DNA from: Fibrobacter sp.
GTDB lineage: Bacteria > Fibrobacterota > Fibrobacteria > Fibrobacterales > Fibrobacteraceae
Direction: 5' to 3'
NCBI GenBank assembly: GCA_024689485.1
Contig: JAILDK010000048.1
Location: 1 to 47,556 of the forward strand
DNA: 47,556 nucleotides
In this document: positions 16,514-25,337 of the stretch, piece after piece
How the letters are laid out: each line of letters opens with the position of its first letter
Numbering within the stretch: the stretch's first letter is position 1
Program-made: the position numbers and the translations under genes
Notes under the pieces: model-generated
Databases searched by the model: none
Told to the model about the DNA's origin: nothing
The model's input: the letters and a program-made list of their open reading frames with translations, nothing else

Positions 16514-16882
16514 TCAATTTTTATCCACATCTGCACCAAAATGCCACCGTTTCAAATAGCGGTCCCATTGTAGGAATCGATTGTCGTAACGGTACTTTCG
16601 TTCTTCATACATTTCGATGTCGCGGTAGATAAAAAATTCCACATTCGCATAGGCGGAATACATCTTGGAATGTTCCTTGTCAAAGAAGCGCAGATCGCGG
16701 ATCTTAAAATACGGGGAGTCCAGTAAGGCGCTCTTGTCGTTGCTCGCCTTGAGCGTCTGCGCCACCATAAACTTCAAATCATCCTGCAAGTATGCAGAGA
16801 GTTTCGCCTCGATATTTTCTTGCGGTTCCGAGCAACCTAAAAAGAGCAAGCACGGGAACAAAATCAACAACCATTTTCGCAT
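16514..16882 (-). CDS. Small lipoprotein of unknown function
   Basis: This 122-residue protein begins MRKWLLILFPCLLFLGC, a signal peptide with the lipobox LFLGC (C17). The mature part is charged and aromatic-rich, with an internal YDNRFLQWDRYLKRWHF segment. I do not recognise a family. It lies just upstream of mreB in the same direction but ends before the mreB promoter candidate, so a functional tie to cell shape is not shown. Confidence 0.65.
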   Translation of the reverse strand: MRKWLLILFPCLLFLGCSEPQENIEAKLSAYLQDDLKFMVAQTLKASNDKSALLDSPYFKIRDLRFFDKEHSKMYSAYANVEFFIYRDIEMYEERKYRYDNRFLQWDRYLKRWHFGADVDKN

Positions 16883-16892
16883 GTTTTAAATA

Positions 16893-16923
16893 TAAAAAAG
16901 CGCCGTTTCAAACGAACAGCGCT
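16893..16923 (-). terminator. Intrinsic terminator after the outer-membrane protein gene
   Basis: A 9-bp stem (16899-16907 with 16915-16923, one G-U pair) is followed on the minus strand by TTTTTTA. It sits 23 bp past the stop of the 429-residue barrel protein gene and ends 11 bp before the lipoprotein start. Confidence 0.8.
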
Positions 16924-16946
16924 CTTTTCAAAATCAGGCGTTTTTC

Positions 16947-18236
16947 TTAGAAGGAGTAAGTGGCGTCCAAACGGGAGAACCAACGGCCTTCACCCTGGAA
17001 CGGATTGCGGAAGAGAAGGTCTTCTGCGATCGTCACGTCGATCTTCAGCTTTTCTTCGATGTTAATGCCGAAGCCCCAGCCGACATGGTCATCCATCGTG
17101 CCGTTGCCAATCGGGTTTGTCGAGAAGAAAGTACCGTCGTCCGAGCAAATACCGCTATTGCCTGCATTGTGGGAATCCACATCGCATTCCGTGTAGAGAA
17201 TGGACTTCTGACCGCCCACGCGGATCACGAACCAATCATACCAGATGTTACGTTCAATACCGAAGCTGATCACGCCGCCGATATCCTTGCGCTTATCCCA
17301 GTAAGAATGTTCATCATCCTGAGCGTCATACGTCGAAACACCGGTATCGTAATCGATGCTCCAGTCATGAGCCTTCTTCTTGTTCCAGACGAAGTCTGCG
17401 CCCATCCAGAAGAAACCTCTATCCAAGCCCACGTTAATACCGAGACCCGCCTGAGCGTGCGTTTCACGGATGCCAGGAGCCTTGATAAAGTGACCGTTCA
17501 TCGCCGGGACAAGTTCACCGTCGATGGCGTCGAGAGTCACAAATGCGCGGGAATTGACGAGGTAAGAGAAGTCACCGTCGTCAAAGAAGTTCTTGTGTTC
17601 CGGACCGTACTGCACACGGGCAATACCCGCAGCGAGTTCCCAGTCCATCGTGTTCGTCACCTGGAAGTTAAAACCTCCATCGGCACGGATCACGGAAGCA
17701 TAGGAATCGTCATCAACCTGGTAGTCGCCGCTTTCCGTTTCATAGCCGCCGTCCTGGTGAGCGATATAGATGTGCAAACCAAGAGCGTTACCGTTCGAAA
17801 GCGTACCGCCAAGGAAACCGTCAAAGTTCGTCACGGTCTGCGGCAAGCTGTGCTTGTTACCGCTAGCGTCGATATAATAATCCGGGAGGAATCGGAACAG
17901 GAGCGCATCTTCACGGCCAAAGAGACCGCCAATCGAAAGGCGCGGATCCGGAGATTCTTCACTGCCAAGGCTCAGCGAGAAGATGCCACCGAAAGTCGGG
18001 TGCTGCGGGTCCTTGTTCGTTCCCGTTTCCACATCGCTCAAATAAGGACCAAAACCGCCGATAAGGTAGTTCGGATACAGGTTAATATTGGCCGGATTGT
18101 CAAAGATACTCACGTCGTCCATAATGTACGTCGTGTTCTTGCCCATGGATTCAACACGGGCAAACGTAGCAAACGCAGAACCTACGCCCAAAATTCCAAC
18201 CGTAAATCCCAACGCAGCAGCAGTTCTCATGTTCAT
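16947..18236 (-). CDS. Outer-membrane beta-barrel protein
   Basis: This 429-residue protein has a signal peptide (RTAAALGFTVGILGVGSAFA, just after the start). The mature part carries a MGKNTTYIMDDVSIFDNPAN segment, the D-x-x-N-x-x-x-N-PA pattern seen in PorV/FadL-like barrels, and many alternating strands, ending in RLDATYSF with a terminal phenylalanine. The ATG at 18236 is preferred over the adjacent TTG because AGGAG lies 7 nt upstream. The ExbD/TonB-like genes are just upstream in the same direction but behind a terminator. It could be an outer-membrane component of that system; no substrate can be inferred. Confidence 0.75.
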   Translation of the reverse strand: MNMRTAAALGFTVGILGVGSAFATFARVESMGKNTTYIMDDVSIFDNPANINLYPNYLIGGFGPYLSDVETGTNKDPQHPTFGGIFSLSLGSEESPDPRLSIGGLFGREDALLFRFLPDYYIDASGNKHSLPQTVTNFDGFLGGTLSNGNALGLHIYIAHQDGGYETESGDYQVDDDSYASVIRADGGFNFQVTNTMDWELAAGIARVQYGPEHKNFFDDGDFSYLVNSRAFVTLDAIDGELVPAMNGHFIKAPGIRETHAQAGLGINVGLDRGFFWMGADFVWNKKKAHDWSIDYDTGVSTYDAQDDEHSYWDKRKDIGGVISFGIERNIWYDWFVIRVGGQKSILYTECDVDSHNAGNSGICSDDGTFFSTNPIGNGTMDDHVGWGFGINIEEKLKIDVTIAEDLLFRNPFQGEGRWFSRLDATYSF

Positions 18237-18296
18237 CAATCAACTCCTGTTTTTTCGTAAAAGTAATTCGCTTTCGCCAATTTCGCAAGCAAAAAA

Positions 18297-18337
18297 TAAA
18301 CAAAAAGGGCTGGAAACAGGTGTTTCCAGTCCTTTTG
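18297..18337 (-). terminator. Intrinsic terminator of the ExbB/ExbD/TonB-like operon
   Basis: A long stem (18303-18317 with 18322-18336, one G-U pair, 4-nt loop) is followed on the minus strand by TTTTTGTTTATTTTTT. It lies about 20 bp past the stop of the AgmX/TonB-like gene and closes that operon. Confidence 0.85.
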
Positions 18338-18355
18338 TCATGCTTGAATAACGAA

Positions 18356-19294
18356 TTATTCAGAGAAGGTGAACGGAATCGTTACCGTGGTGTTGCCCGA
18401 CTTAACCTTGCTGAAGGTCCAGCGCTTCACCGTATTCTTCACTGCATTGTCGAATTCACCGTAACCGGTGGTCGAGGATGCAATGGAGATGGAGATGATA
18501 TCGCCACCCGGAGCAATGGTGAAGCGGAGCGTCACCTTACCGGCAAATCCCGGCTGCTTCTTCAAGTACTTGTTGTAGATGTGACGCAGACCCGGCGTAC
18601 GCTGACGGACAACCTTCATGATGTCTGCAGCAGAACGAGAGCCACCACCTGCACCCATGTCAATGTCACGGGCAGACGGAGTCTTGATCGTTCCCTTGGA
18701 GCGGGTAGCAATGCCACCGCCGCCACCGCCGAGGAGGCTTCCGAGACCGTCACCGATACCACCGGAACCACCTTCTGCGTAACCTTCGTTGAAGCCACCG
18801 TCAGCCTTACCGCGACGACCGCCGAGAACGGTCTTACCCGTCGTCTGGAGGCCAGCCACGTCCTTCAACACCTTGTTGATGTCCTTAGAGAACTTCTGGT
18901 CCTTCATCAGGTCATAAGCGGCGTAGTTGGACTTCGTAGTCTGAGCGGTGAGGAGCTTCAGCACGCCACGGGTCTGAGGAGCATTCGGCTGACCCTTTCC
19001 GCGCGGCTTACCGCCACCACCAGCCTTCTTACGAGGCTTCTTCGGTTCTTCTTTCTTCTTTTCTTCCTTCTTCTCTTCCTTCTTCTCTTCGATCTTCATG
19101 GTCGTCGTGAGTTCTTCGGCAGCGGTTTCTTCGAAGATAACTTCGTCAACCACGGCTTCATACATAGACGCCCAAAGAGATACAGAAAGAGCGACAACAA
19201 GAGAAATCAATGCGACACCCGCAAAGCGTTTGTCGGATTCCGGCATCAAGGAAGCAACAAACGGATCTACTGGTTGCTTTTTCGTTTTTGCCAT
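18356..19294 (-). CDS. AgmX/TonB-like energy-transducing protein
   Basis: This 312-residue protein has a cytoplasmic N-terminus, one membrane helix (about 23-45), a Lys/Glu-rich linker (KIEEKKEEKKEEKKKEEPKK), and a Gly-rich stretch. It ends in a TonB-like domain of the AgmX/PglI type (about 230-312: GLRHIYNKYLKK...GKVTLRFTIAPGGDIISISI...VKRWTF). Such proteins span the periplasm and pass energy from an ExbB/ExbD motor to outer-membrane parts; in Myxococcus a relative works in gliding. The ATG at 19294 has the ribosome binding site GGGAGGAA. It follows the ExbD gene after 2 bp and is the last gene of the operon. Confidence 0.85.
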   Translation of the reverse strand: MAKTKKQPVDPFVASLMPESDKRFAGVALISLVVALSVSLWASMYEAVVDEVIFEETAAEELTTTMKIEEKKEEKKEEKKKEEPKKPRKKAGGGGKPRGKGQPNAPQTRGVLKLLTAQTTKSNYAAYDLMKDQKFSKDINKVLKDVAGLQTTGKTVLGGRRGKADGGFNEGYAEGGSGGIGDGLGSLLGGGGGGIATRSKGTIKTPSARDIDMGAGGGSRSAADIMKVVRQRTPGLRHIYNKYLKKQPGFAGKVTLRFTIAPGGDIISISIASSTTGYGEFDNAVKNTVKRWTFSKVKSGNTTVTIPFTFSE

Positions 19295-19296
19295 GA

Positions 19297-19791
19297 TTAT
19301 TCCTCCCCGCCGTTCTTCATGTTCACTGCGAAGGCAATGTTCGTGTAGCCAGAGAAGCCGCACGTTGCCATCACCTTGTACATGACATCATAAGGGATGT
19401 TCTTGTCGATCTGGATAATGATGTTACCCGCTTCATCAGCCGGAAGACCAGCCTTCAAAGCGTGTTCACGTTCCGTTTCACGACGCAGTTTCAAGACGGA
19501 GTCGACCTTAGCGATCAACAGGTCTTCCTGAGCCATCACGTCCGGAGTCGTCACAATCTTCTGATTATCGACCACCACGTGACCAGCGTCAACGACCACA
19601 GAAAGGGAAACTTCCTTCGCCTGCACCTTAGAGGTAGAGATCGGAAGGACAAGGTTTTCCGCCTGGGTAATCAACTGACCTTCAGCGTCAAGGTTCTTGA
19701 TAAGGAACACCAGAATGATGGTCATCATGTCCATCATGGAGGTGAGGGAGAACGGGACGTCTTCTGAATATTTACGAGTCTTACGTGCCAT
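19297..19791 (-). CDS. ExbD/TolR-family stator protein (with the membrane aspartate)
   Basis: This 164-residue protein has a single membrane helix (about 18-34) and a periplasmic ExbD/TolR domain ending with IDKNIPYDVMYKVMATC and a short tail. D21 in SLTSMMDMMTIILVFL aligns with the conserved proton-carrying aspartate of TolR and ExbD. With ExbB it should form a proton-driven motor. The gene has a GGGAGG ribosome binding site inside the end of the preceding gene and lies 2 bp from both neighbours. It is the only ExbD-type protein here with this aspartate. Confidence 0.88.
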   Translation of the reverse strand: MARKTRKYSEDVPFSLTSMMDMMTIILVFLIKNLDAEGQLITQAENLVLPISTSKVQAKEVSLSVVVDAGHVVVDNQKIVTTPDVMAQEDLLIAKVDSVLKLRRETEREHALKAGLPADEAGNIIIQIDKNIPYDVMYKVMATCGFSGYTNIAFAVNMKNGGEE

Positions 19792-19793
19792 TA

Positions 19794-20681
19794 TTAGCCT
19801 CCCAACTTTGCAAGGTTAACCTTGACAAAACCTGCGGACTTCGCGCGGTCCATCAGCTGGATGATCTTATCGAACTGGACGTTATCGTTAGCAACGATAA
19901 TGATGTTGTCCACGTCTTCAAGGTCAATGAAAGCCGTATGGATCTGGATGAGCTGCTTGGAGATTTCGTCATACGCAGAGAGCGGATAAACGACGAGCTT
20001 TGCAGCATCTTCCGGCTTCAGCTTACGGGCAGAGTTCTGTGCGAGAGTAGCAACGCCAACGCCTGCACCCGGTTTCTTGAGAGCAGCCGGCGGATTAGCT
20101 CCACCTTCGCCTTCACCCACGAGAGCGAGGAAGTTGTTGTTACCGTCGACAAGGACGCTATCCGGCTGGCCTTCAGACTGAGAGGTATAAATACCCCACA
20201 TCAAACGACCTGCGTCTTCTTCCGAAGTCTTTTCAATCATATCTAATTCGATCGATTCGATGTCATAGATATACTTTTCTTTGTCCATTTCGCTGCCGTC
20301 TTTGCACTTCGGAGCAGAGCCGGAACTAATAGCCTTCTTGACGTCGTCAGCCGCATACTTGATAAGCTGGCCATCGGACTTGCAACGGAAAACCCAATAT
20401 TCCTTAAAGTAAACGTTGGGCTGGAAACCGCCGCGGGCACCGATAACGAGATACTCATCAGTAATGGCCAAGGACAGATTCAATGCTTGCTCATCTGGAG
20501 GTGGAGGAGTCTGGTCATCCATCTGCATCATCGAGCGTTCCGGAAGGTTGACTTCAACAATCGCCAACTTCGAGAACGAGGTCATGGAGAGCAGCATCGG
20601 AATCAGAATTGTGAACAAGCCCATCGCCGGAAGCAAATCCGGTTCTTCGACTTTTCCTGATTTCTTGATTGCTTTTGCCAT
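19794..20681 (-). CDS. ExbD-like protein with large insertion and no membrane aspartate
   Basis: This 295-residue protein has one membrane helix (about 18-36, LLPAMGLFTILIPMLLSM). The ExbD-type ending (about 237-292, DEISKQLIQIHTAFIDL then DNIIIVANDNVQFDKIIQLM) is clear. Between helix and ending lies an extra region of some 150 residues with two cysteines (C100, C126). Where TolR/ExbD has the conserved Asp this protein has glycine (G21), so it should not carry protons itself. It lies between the ExbB and ExbD genes with good ribosome binding sites and is probably a second, structural stator subunit. Confidence 0.78.
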   Translation of the reverse strand: MAKAIKKSGKVEEPDLLPAMGLFTILIPMLLSMTSFSKLAIVEVNLPERSMMQMDDQTPPPPDEQALNLSLAITDEYLVIGARGGFQPNVYFKEYWVFRCKSDGQLIKYAADDVKKAISSGSAPKCKDGSEMDKEKYIYDIESIELDMIEKTSEEDAGRLMWGIYTSQSEGQPDSVLVDGNNNFLALVGEGEGGANPPAALKKPGAGVGVATLAQNSARKLKPEDAAKLVVYPLSAYDEISKQLIQIHTAFIDLEDVDNIIIVANDNVQFDKIIQLMDRAKSAGFVKVNLAKLGG

Positions 20682-20699
20682 TTTAACTCCTATCTAATT

Positions 20700-20723
20700 A
20701 ATTGTTCTTAACCAACAACAATT
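20700..20723 (-). repeat. Inverted repeat between the ExbB and second ExbD genes
   Basis: AATTGTT and AACAATT form a perfect 7-bp inverted repeat with a 10-nt spacer, starting in the ExbB stop codon and ending before the ribosome binding site of the next gene. No U-tract follows. It could adjust message stability inside the operon. It is weak and may be chance. Confidence 0.3.
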
Positions 20724-21342
20724 ACGACAGGGCGTTGATGATCTTGAGTCCCTTTTCTTCCATTTCCTGAATGAGACGTTCGCTGTTCATGTTGAGGATA
20801 CCAACGATAACGAGCTGCGGAACTGCAGAAATCAGACCGAGGAGCGTGGTACCCATAGCGATAGCAATACCATCAGAAAGAGCCTTCGGACGTTCAGCAG
20901 CCGGCTTGTTAGCAACAGCGTCGAACGTGAAGATCAGACCGTAAATCGTACCCATAAGTCCGATCAACGTAGAGATGGAAGCCATAACGGAAATGATGGA
21001 AATGTAACGAGTGAGACGCGGAGCTTCAGTGAGGAACACAGCATCGCAAGCGTTCACCATAGCTTCACGACCAGCGTCGCGGTTGCTGACGATAGCAGCG
21101 ACGACCTTAGCGATCGGGAGCTTGGAAGAATTAGCGAGGCTCAAAGCCTGATCATACTGCTTAGCGCTGATGAGCTGGCCGAACTGGTTCAAGAACTTGC
21201 CGCGACCCTTTGCACTCTTGATGAGAATGTAAACGATACGTTCAATCGAGAAACCGATACCGATCGCGAAGACGGCAAGAATGATCCACATAAACTGCCA
21301 ACCAGAGTTCGCCGGGTTGAACGATTCAAGCATTTTAGACAT
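20722..21342 (-). CDS. MotA/TolQ/ExbB-family proton channel protein
   Basis: This 206-residue protein has three membrane segments: WIILAVFAIGIGFSIERIVYIL (first), the conserved STLIGLMGTIYGLIFTF region (second), and GIAIAMGTTLLGLISAVPQL (third). These are the expected T-x-x-GL-x-GT and GL-x-x-A-x-P patterns of ExbB/TolQ/AglR. It would form the inner-membrane pentamer around the ExbD pair. The ATG at 21342 has GGAG 7 nt upstream; the frame is open further back but without support. It is the first gene of the ExbB-ExbD2-ExbD1-TonB-like operon. Confidence 0.92.
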   Translation of the reverse strand: MSKMLESFNPANSGWQFMWIILAVFAIGIGFSIERIVYILIKSAKGRGKFLNQFGQLISAKQYDQALSLANSSKLPIAKVVAAIVSNRDAGREAMVNACDAVFLTEAPRLTRYISIISVMASISTLIGLMGTIYGLIFTFDAVANKPAAERPKALSDGIAIAMGTTLLGLISAVPQLVIVGILNMNSERLIQEMEEKGLKIINALS

Positions 21343-21455
21343 TAGGATACTCCTTTTATACGAGTGATTTGTGATTGTTTCCTGTAAAGGCATATTTATT
21401 TTATTTTTGGCGATTTGGGGCGCCTTTACGCTGTAAATTTTTCATTACCCCCAAA

Positions 21456-21484
21456 TAAAAAAGAAAAATCCCGCATTTGCGGGA
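21456..21484 (-). terminator. Intrinsic terminator after the giant TPR gene
   Basis: The stem TCCCGC-AAAT-GCGGGA (21469-21484) is followed on the minus strand by a U-rich run (TTTTTCTTTTTT). It lies 23 bp past the TPR stop codon and separates that gene from the ExbB operon. Confidence 0.85.
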
Positions 21485-21507
21485 CTTTTCTCTTGTAAAA
21501 GATCGCT

Positions 21508-24500
21508 TTACCGAGCCTGTGCCGGAGCGGTAGCCGGAGCTGCCGAAGGCGGCGGAGCCAGACGAGCCTGAAGTTCCTTGAGTTCAGCACGGAGCTTTTC
21601 GTTTTCAGCCTGTGCATCCTTCAAGATTTCCTGGTAGGTCGCGAGCTGTTCCTGCTTGGTCATGACCTTCGATGCGCGAACCTGTTCCAAGCGAGCCTTC
21701 ATCTTGAAGTAGCTCGGGTCCTGGAAGAGCTTGGAAGCATCGAACTTCGTGATCTTGATCTGGAGAGCTTCGTTCTGATCGTCGAGGTCACGGAGCATAT
21801 CGTAGAGCTTCTGAGTCCACTGGTTATCGATACCGTAGTGTTCAGAAGCGCGGATACCCGTTGCGCAACGCGGAACTGCAGCTTCGCGAGCAGCCTGAGA
21901 GCGGCTTGCCAATTCGTCGCGGTAAGCCTGGAGGTCTTCAGCAGCAGCGAATGCAGCGTCATCCTTCGTCATACCGTCGTATTCCACATACTGAGCCACG
22001 ATTTCAGCACTATCCGGAAGCGGAGAGTTAGCGAAAGCGTCACCCACTTCGACGAACACGGCGCAACCCTGGTAGTACATTTCGATGTAGCCTTCTTCAG
22101 CGGCGATCACGTCGGCGTTGTAGAAGCCCTGGTCACGAGCGAGGTCGATGTTCTTCTGGAAGATCGGCTGAGCCTGATCGTAGTAGCCCGGCAACTGCTG
22201 GACAATGCCGATGCGTTCTGCGAACTGTTCTTCATTCGTCTTACCGTTGAGTTCCTGTTCACGAATCTTGGCGGCCATCGTCACGAAGAGGAAGCCGATC
22301 TTGTTCGTGGCGCGGAACGTCCACTGTTCAGATGCGTAAGTAGCAGACTTCGAGTAGTGACCGACAGCGACCTTCAAGATTTCGGTGAGCTTCTTGACGG
22401 CAGCGTCCTTCTGCTTCTGCTTGCCAGAAACGGTGACAGCTTCCATCTTGGCGTATTCCATTTCGCCGAGGTAGTAAGCGGCTTCAGCCGGAACGCCCGG
22501 ATCGGCATTCTTGATCTGAAGACCGTACTTGTCGTAAGCATCGAGAGTCTTCTTGTAGTAATCAGCAGCGTTCTTATCATCCTTGAGTTCGCGGTAAGCG
22601 CGAGCCGTTCCGATGTAAGCAGCGATGAGCTTTTCCTTATCCGAAGTATAGGTCTTTGCGAAGAAGATGTAAGCGTCAGCAGCTTCAGACCAGCGCTTTG
22701 CATTCTGGTAAGCAACCGGGATGCTGAACGCAGCGTCGAGAGCGTAAGAGCTCTTCGGGTAGTCGCGAACGAGGTCCTTCGAGCAGCGGATCGCTTCTTC
22801 CGGGAGCTTGGCTTCATCGTAAGTCAAGCAAGCGCTATAGAGCATGCCCGGAGTCTTTTCGTGATCGTGATACTTCTTATAAGCAATTTCGTAGGTCTGA
22901 GCGGCCATCTTCTTGTTCGGAATCGAGTCATAGGTAGCAGCGGCAAAGCCGATAGCTGCGAATGCCATGGAATCCTTTTCGAAGTTGTTCGTAATGAAGA
23001 GGAACGTCTGAGCGGCCTGTTCCGGCTTGCCGGCCTTCTTGTATGCCATAGCAGCACGGAGGATACCCTTGATGGTGAGCGGCGAAGAACCGTAGTTCAT
23101 CGGGAGCATCATGAAGGTCTGAGCGGCCTTTTCAAAGTTGTTCGCCTTTTCGTAAGCGGTACCAGCTTCGAACACAGCCTTATCCGAGAAGGATTCCTTC
23201 GGATAGTGCTTGACGAGGTCCAAGTAAGCGACAGCGCCCTGTTCGTACTGACCGTTCTTCACAGCCTTATCAGCCTTCTGGAAGAGCACTGCAGCGATCG
23301 AGGTACGGATGATCTTTGCCATGGAGTCGTTGCGAGTTGCCTTGACATCGGTGTACTGCTTCAAGAGCCATTCGAATTCCTTCTGGGATTCATCCAGTTC
23401 TTCGGATTCGAGGAGGGACTGAGCAAGCATACGGCTGATGAGCAAAATGTACTGGTTGTTCGGATAGTTCGTCTTCAAAGCGCGGAAGTCAACGACAGCC
23501 TGCTTGAACTGCTTAGCCTGATAACGGACGATGGCAGCGTTGTAAGCAAGTTCCACAGCTTCCTTCTGCTTGCTGAACTTCTTCATGTACTTGTCCATCT
23601 GAGCGAAGTAAGCCTTGGTTTCCGGAAGGTTGTATGCCTTCACCGGATCGTCGCCAGCCTTGTTCTTCTGGGCATCGGCACGAGCTCTATCCATCATGAT
23701 GACAGCGTTGTAGCCAGCATCTTCCTTCTTGTACGGAGCAGCAGAACCGAGAGCGCGACGACCATAGCGGTTCGTGTCAGCGTCCACGATCTTGTTGAAC
23801 ATGTCAGCAGCCTTGGCGAACTGGTTCATTTCCTGATAGACGAGAGCCAAGTTTGCATAGACCTTGTATTCATCCCAAGACGGTTCAGCCTTGTAATGGG
23901 TCAAGAATTCGTTATAGCCCTTGATTGCGATGCCGTAGCGCTTCTTTGCACCTTCGGTGTCGCCTTCCTTCATGAGCTTAGCAGCCTGAGCGTGGTCGTA
24001 CTGCGGAATGTCGAGCATTGCAGAGCGGATAGCCTTTTCTGCGTTTTCGACAGACTTCGGATACTGCTTATTCTTCTTGTACCAAGAAGAGTTCTTGCTG
24101 TAACGCTTCACGACGAGCTTGCGCTGTTCCTGAGCTTCATCGAACTTCTGCTGGATGATGAGGATTTCAACCATGGCGACGTCGGCGAGCGGAGCGTCCA
24201 CGTAATCCGGGTTGATATCGAGCAAGTACTTGAAGGACTGCACGGCTTCTTCGTTACGGTCATGGTCCTTGTTCTTCATACCGATACGGTAGTAGAGGGA
24301 GTCCTTGAACTTGACCTTCTTGTCCTTGAGGAACTTAGCGGCCACGCGGACACCGTCATCGATGTCAGAGAAGGAAGCTGCCATGAAGTCCATAGCTTCA
24401 AGACGCAAGTCGTTCGGATACTTACCCTTGTCGGAACCGTCGATGTAAACGAAATAGGTCTTTGCAGCCACTTCGTATTCGGCGATGTTGTAGTAAGATT

Positions 24501-25263
24501 CAGCCAAGTGGTACATGGCAAGAGCGGCTTCCTTACCGGTGAGGTTTTCAAAGCCGGTCACGCGCTTGTAAGCATCGATAGCATCGCGGAACTTACGGTT
24601 CATGAAGTGGTATTCTGCAATACGGAGCCAGGTCTTCGGAACGAGACCGTTGTCCGGGAATTCCTTCACGAGACGCATACGGAGCTTGTATGCTTTTTCT
24701 TCTTCGCCACTTGCTTCGAACACGAAGGATGCCTGATACATCACGTTCGGAGTTCTAGCTTCCTTCGGATACTTATCAATGTATTCGAGGAAGTAGCCGA
24801 GAGACTTGGAGTGGTCGACCTTCGGACCCGAGCCGAGGTTCTGGCACTTGGCTGGTTCGTTATCGCGGTCTTCGCACCATGCCACGTCTTCTTCGTACTT
24901 GGCCATTGCATCGACCTGGTACTTTTCTTCCAAACGATACTGGTAGTTACCGAGCTGTTGGAGAGCGCTAGCGCAACGGGAGCTCTGCTTGCCCTTGCAG
25001 CGATCAACCTGCGTACGCCACTGCTTAATGGCGGACTGCATTTCGTTTTCATCCATACCACCGGAGCGGCATGCCTGCTGAGCCTGGGCCTTCAAAAGGT
25101 TGTAGGAACTTGCGCACTGCTTGTAATCGTGCGAACCTTTCTTCATCGCCTTACATTTGGCGAGCATGGTCTTCGCTTCTTTCGTTTTATCCTTACACGG
25201 ATCTGCGTAAGTTACACCGGCAAAGGTGAAAAGCGTCAAAGCGACCAGAAATAGTTTTTTCAT
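21508..25263 (-). CDS. Giant periplasmic TPR-repeat protein
   Basis: This 1251-residue exported protein (signal peptide MKKLFLVALTLFTFAGVTYA) starts with a cysteine-containing helical region (C23, C33, C48, C62) and then carries a long chain of tetratricopeptide repeats up to about residue 950. Typical units are AMYHLAESYYNIAEYEVAAKT and AAYIGTARAYRELKDDKNAA. After that come more helices, a coiled coil near 1195-1235, and a Pro/Ala tail. TPR solenoids scaffold protein complexes; a TPR protein of this kind takes part in Myxococcus Agl-Glt gliding. No enzymatic domain is visible. Its position between an OmpA/barrel pair and the ExbB/ExbD operon suggests a periplasmic scaffold of one machine. 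Confidence 0.85.
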   Translation of the reverse strand: MKKLFLVALTLFTFAGVTYADPCKDKTKEAKTMLAKCKAMKKGSHDYKQCASSYNLLKAQAQQACRSGGMDENEMQSAIKQWRTQVDRCKGKQSSRCASALQQLGNYQYRLEEKYQVDAMAKYEEDVAWCEDRDNEPAKCQNLGSGPKVDHSKSLGYFLEYIDKYPKEARTPNVMYQASFVFEASGEEEKAYKLRMRLVKEFPDNGLVPKTWLRIAEYHFMNRKFRDAIDAYKRVTGFENLTGKEAALAMYHLAESYYNIAEYEVAAKTYFVYIDGSDKGKYPNDLRLEAMDFMAASFSDIDDGVRVAAKFLKDKKVKFKDSLYYRIGMKNKDHDRNEEAVQSFKYLLDINPDYVDAPLADVAMVEILIIQQKFDEAQEQRKLVVKRYSKNSSWYKKNKQYPKSVENAEKAIRSAMLDIPQYDHAQAAKLMKEGDTEGAKKRYGIAIKGYNEFLTHYKAEPSWDEYKVYANLALVYQEMNQFAKAADMFNKIVDADTNRYGRRALGSAAPYKKEDAGYNAVIMMDRARADAQKNKAGDDPVKAYNLPETKAYFAQMDKYMKKFSKQKEAVELAYNAAIVRYQAKQFKQAVVDFRALKTNYPNNQYILLISRMLAQSLLESEELDESQKEFEWLLKQYTDVKATRNDSMAKIIRTSIAAVLFQKADKAVKNGQYEQGAVAYLDLVKHYPKESFSDKAVFEAGTAYEKANNFEKAAQTFMMLPMNYGSSPLTIKGILRAAMAYKKAGKPEQAAQTFLFITNNFEKDSMAFAAIGFAAATYDSIPNKKMAAQTYEIAYKKYHDHEKTPGMLYSACLTYDEAKLPEEAIRCSKDLVRDYPKSSYALDAAFSIPVAYQNAKRWSEAADAYIFFAKTYTSDKEKLIAAYIGTARAYRELKDDKNAADYYKKTLDAYDKYGLQIKNADPGVPAEAAYYLGEMEYAKMEAVTVSGKQKQKDAAVKKLTEILKVAVGHYSKSATYASEQWTFRATNKIGFLFVTMAAKIREQELNGKTNEEQFAERIGIVQQLPGYYDQAQPIFQKNIDLARDQGFYNADVIAAEEGYIEMYYQGCAVFVEVGDAFANSPLPDSAEIVAQYVEYDGMTKDDAAFAAAEDLQAYRDELASRSQAAREAAVPRCATGIRASEHYGIDNQWTQKLYDMLRDLDDQNEALQIKITKFDASKLFQDPSYFKMKARLEQVRASKVMTKQEQLATYQEILKDAQAENEKLRAELKELQARLAPPPSAAPATAPAQAR

Positions 25264-25285
25264 TTGAATTTTCTACCTATCAGCT

Positions 25286-25325
25286 TTTTAAAACAAGGAC
25301 AGACCCGGAATGACCAGGTCTATCC
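25286..25325 (-). terminator. Strong hairpin between barrel-TPR and giant TPR genes
   Basis: GGATAGACCTGG pairs with CCGGGTCTGTCC (12 bp with two G-U pairs, loop TCATT) and is followed on the minus strand by TTGTTTTAAAAAG. It lies in the 74-bp gap and leaves about 22 bp before the TPR ATG. It may therefore act as a partial stop that lowers expression of the downstream gene. Confidence 0.65.
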
Positions 25326-25337
25326 CCTTTGTTTAAC

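Noticed and set aside
16521-16529. Perfect DnaA box TTATCCACA near mreB
   Set aside because: It is a single copy within the last codons of the small lipoprotein gene, with no cluster, AT-rich unwinding region or replication genes nearby. One chance hit in this length is not surprising.
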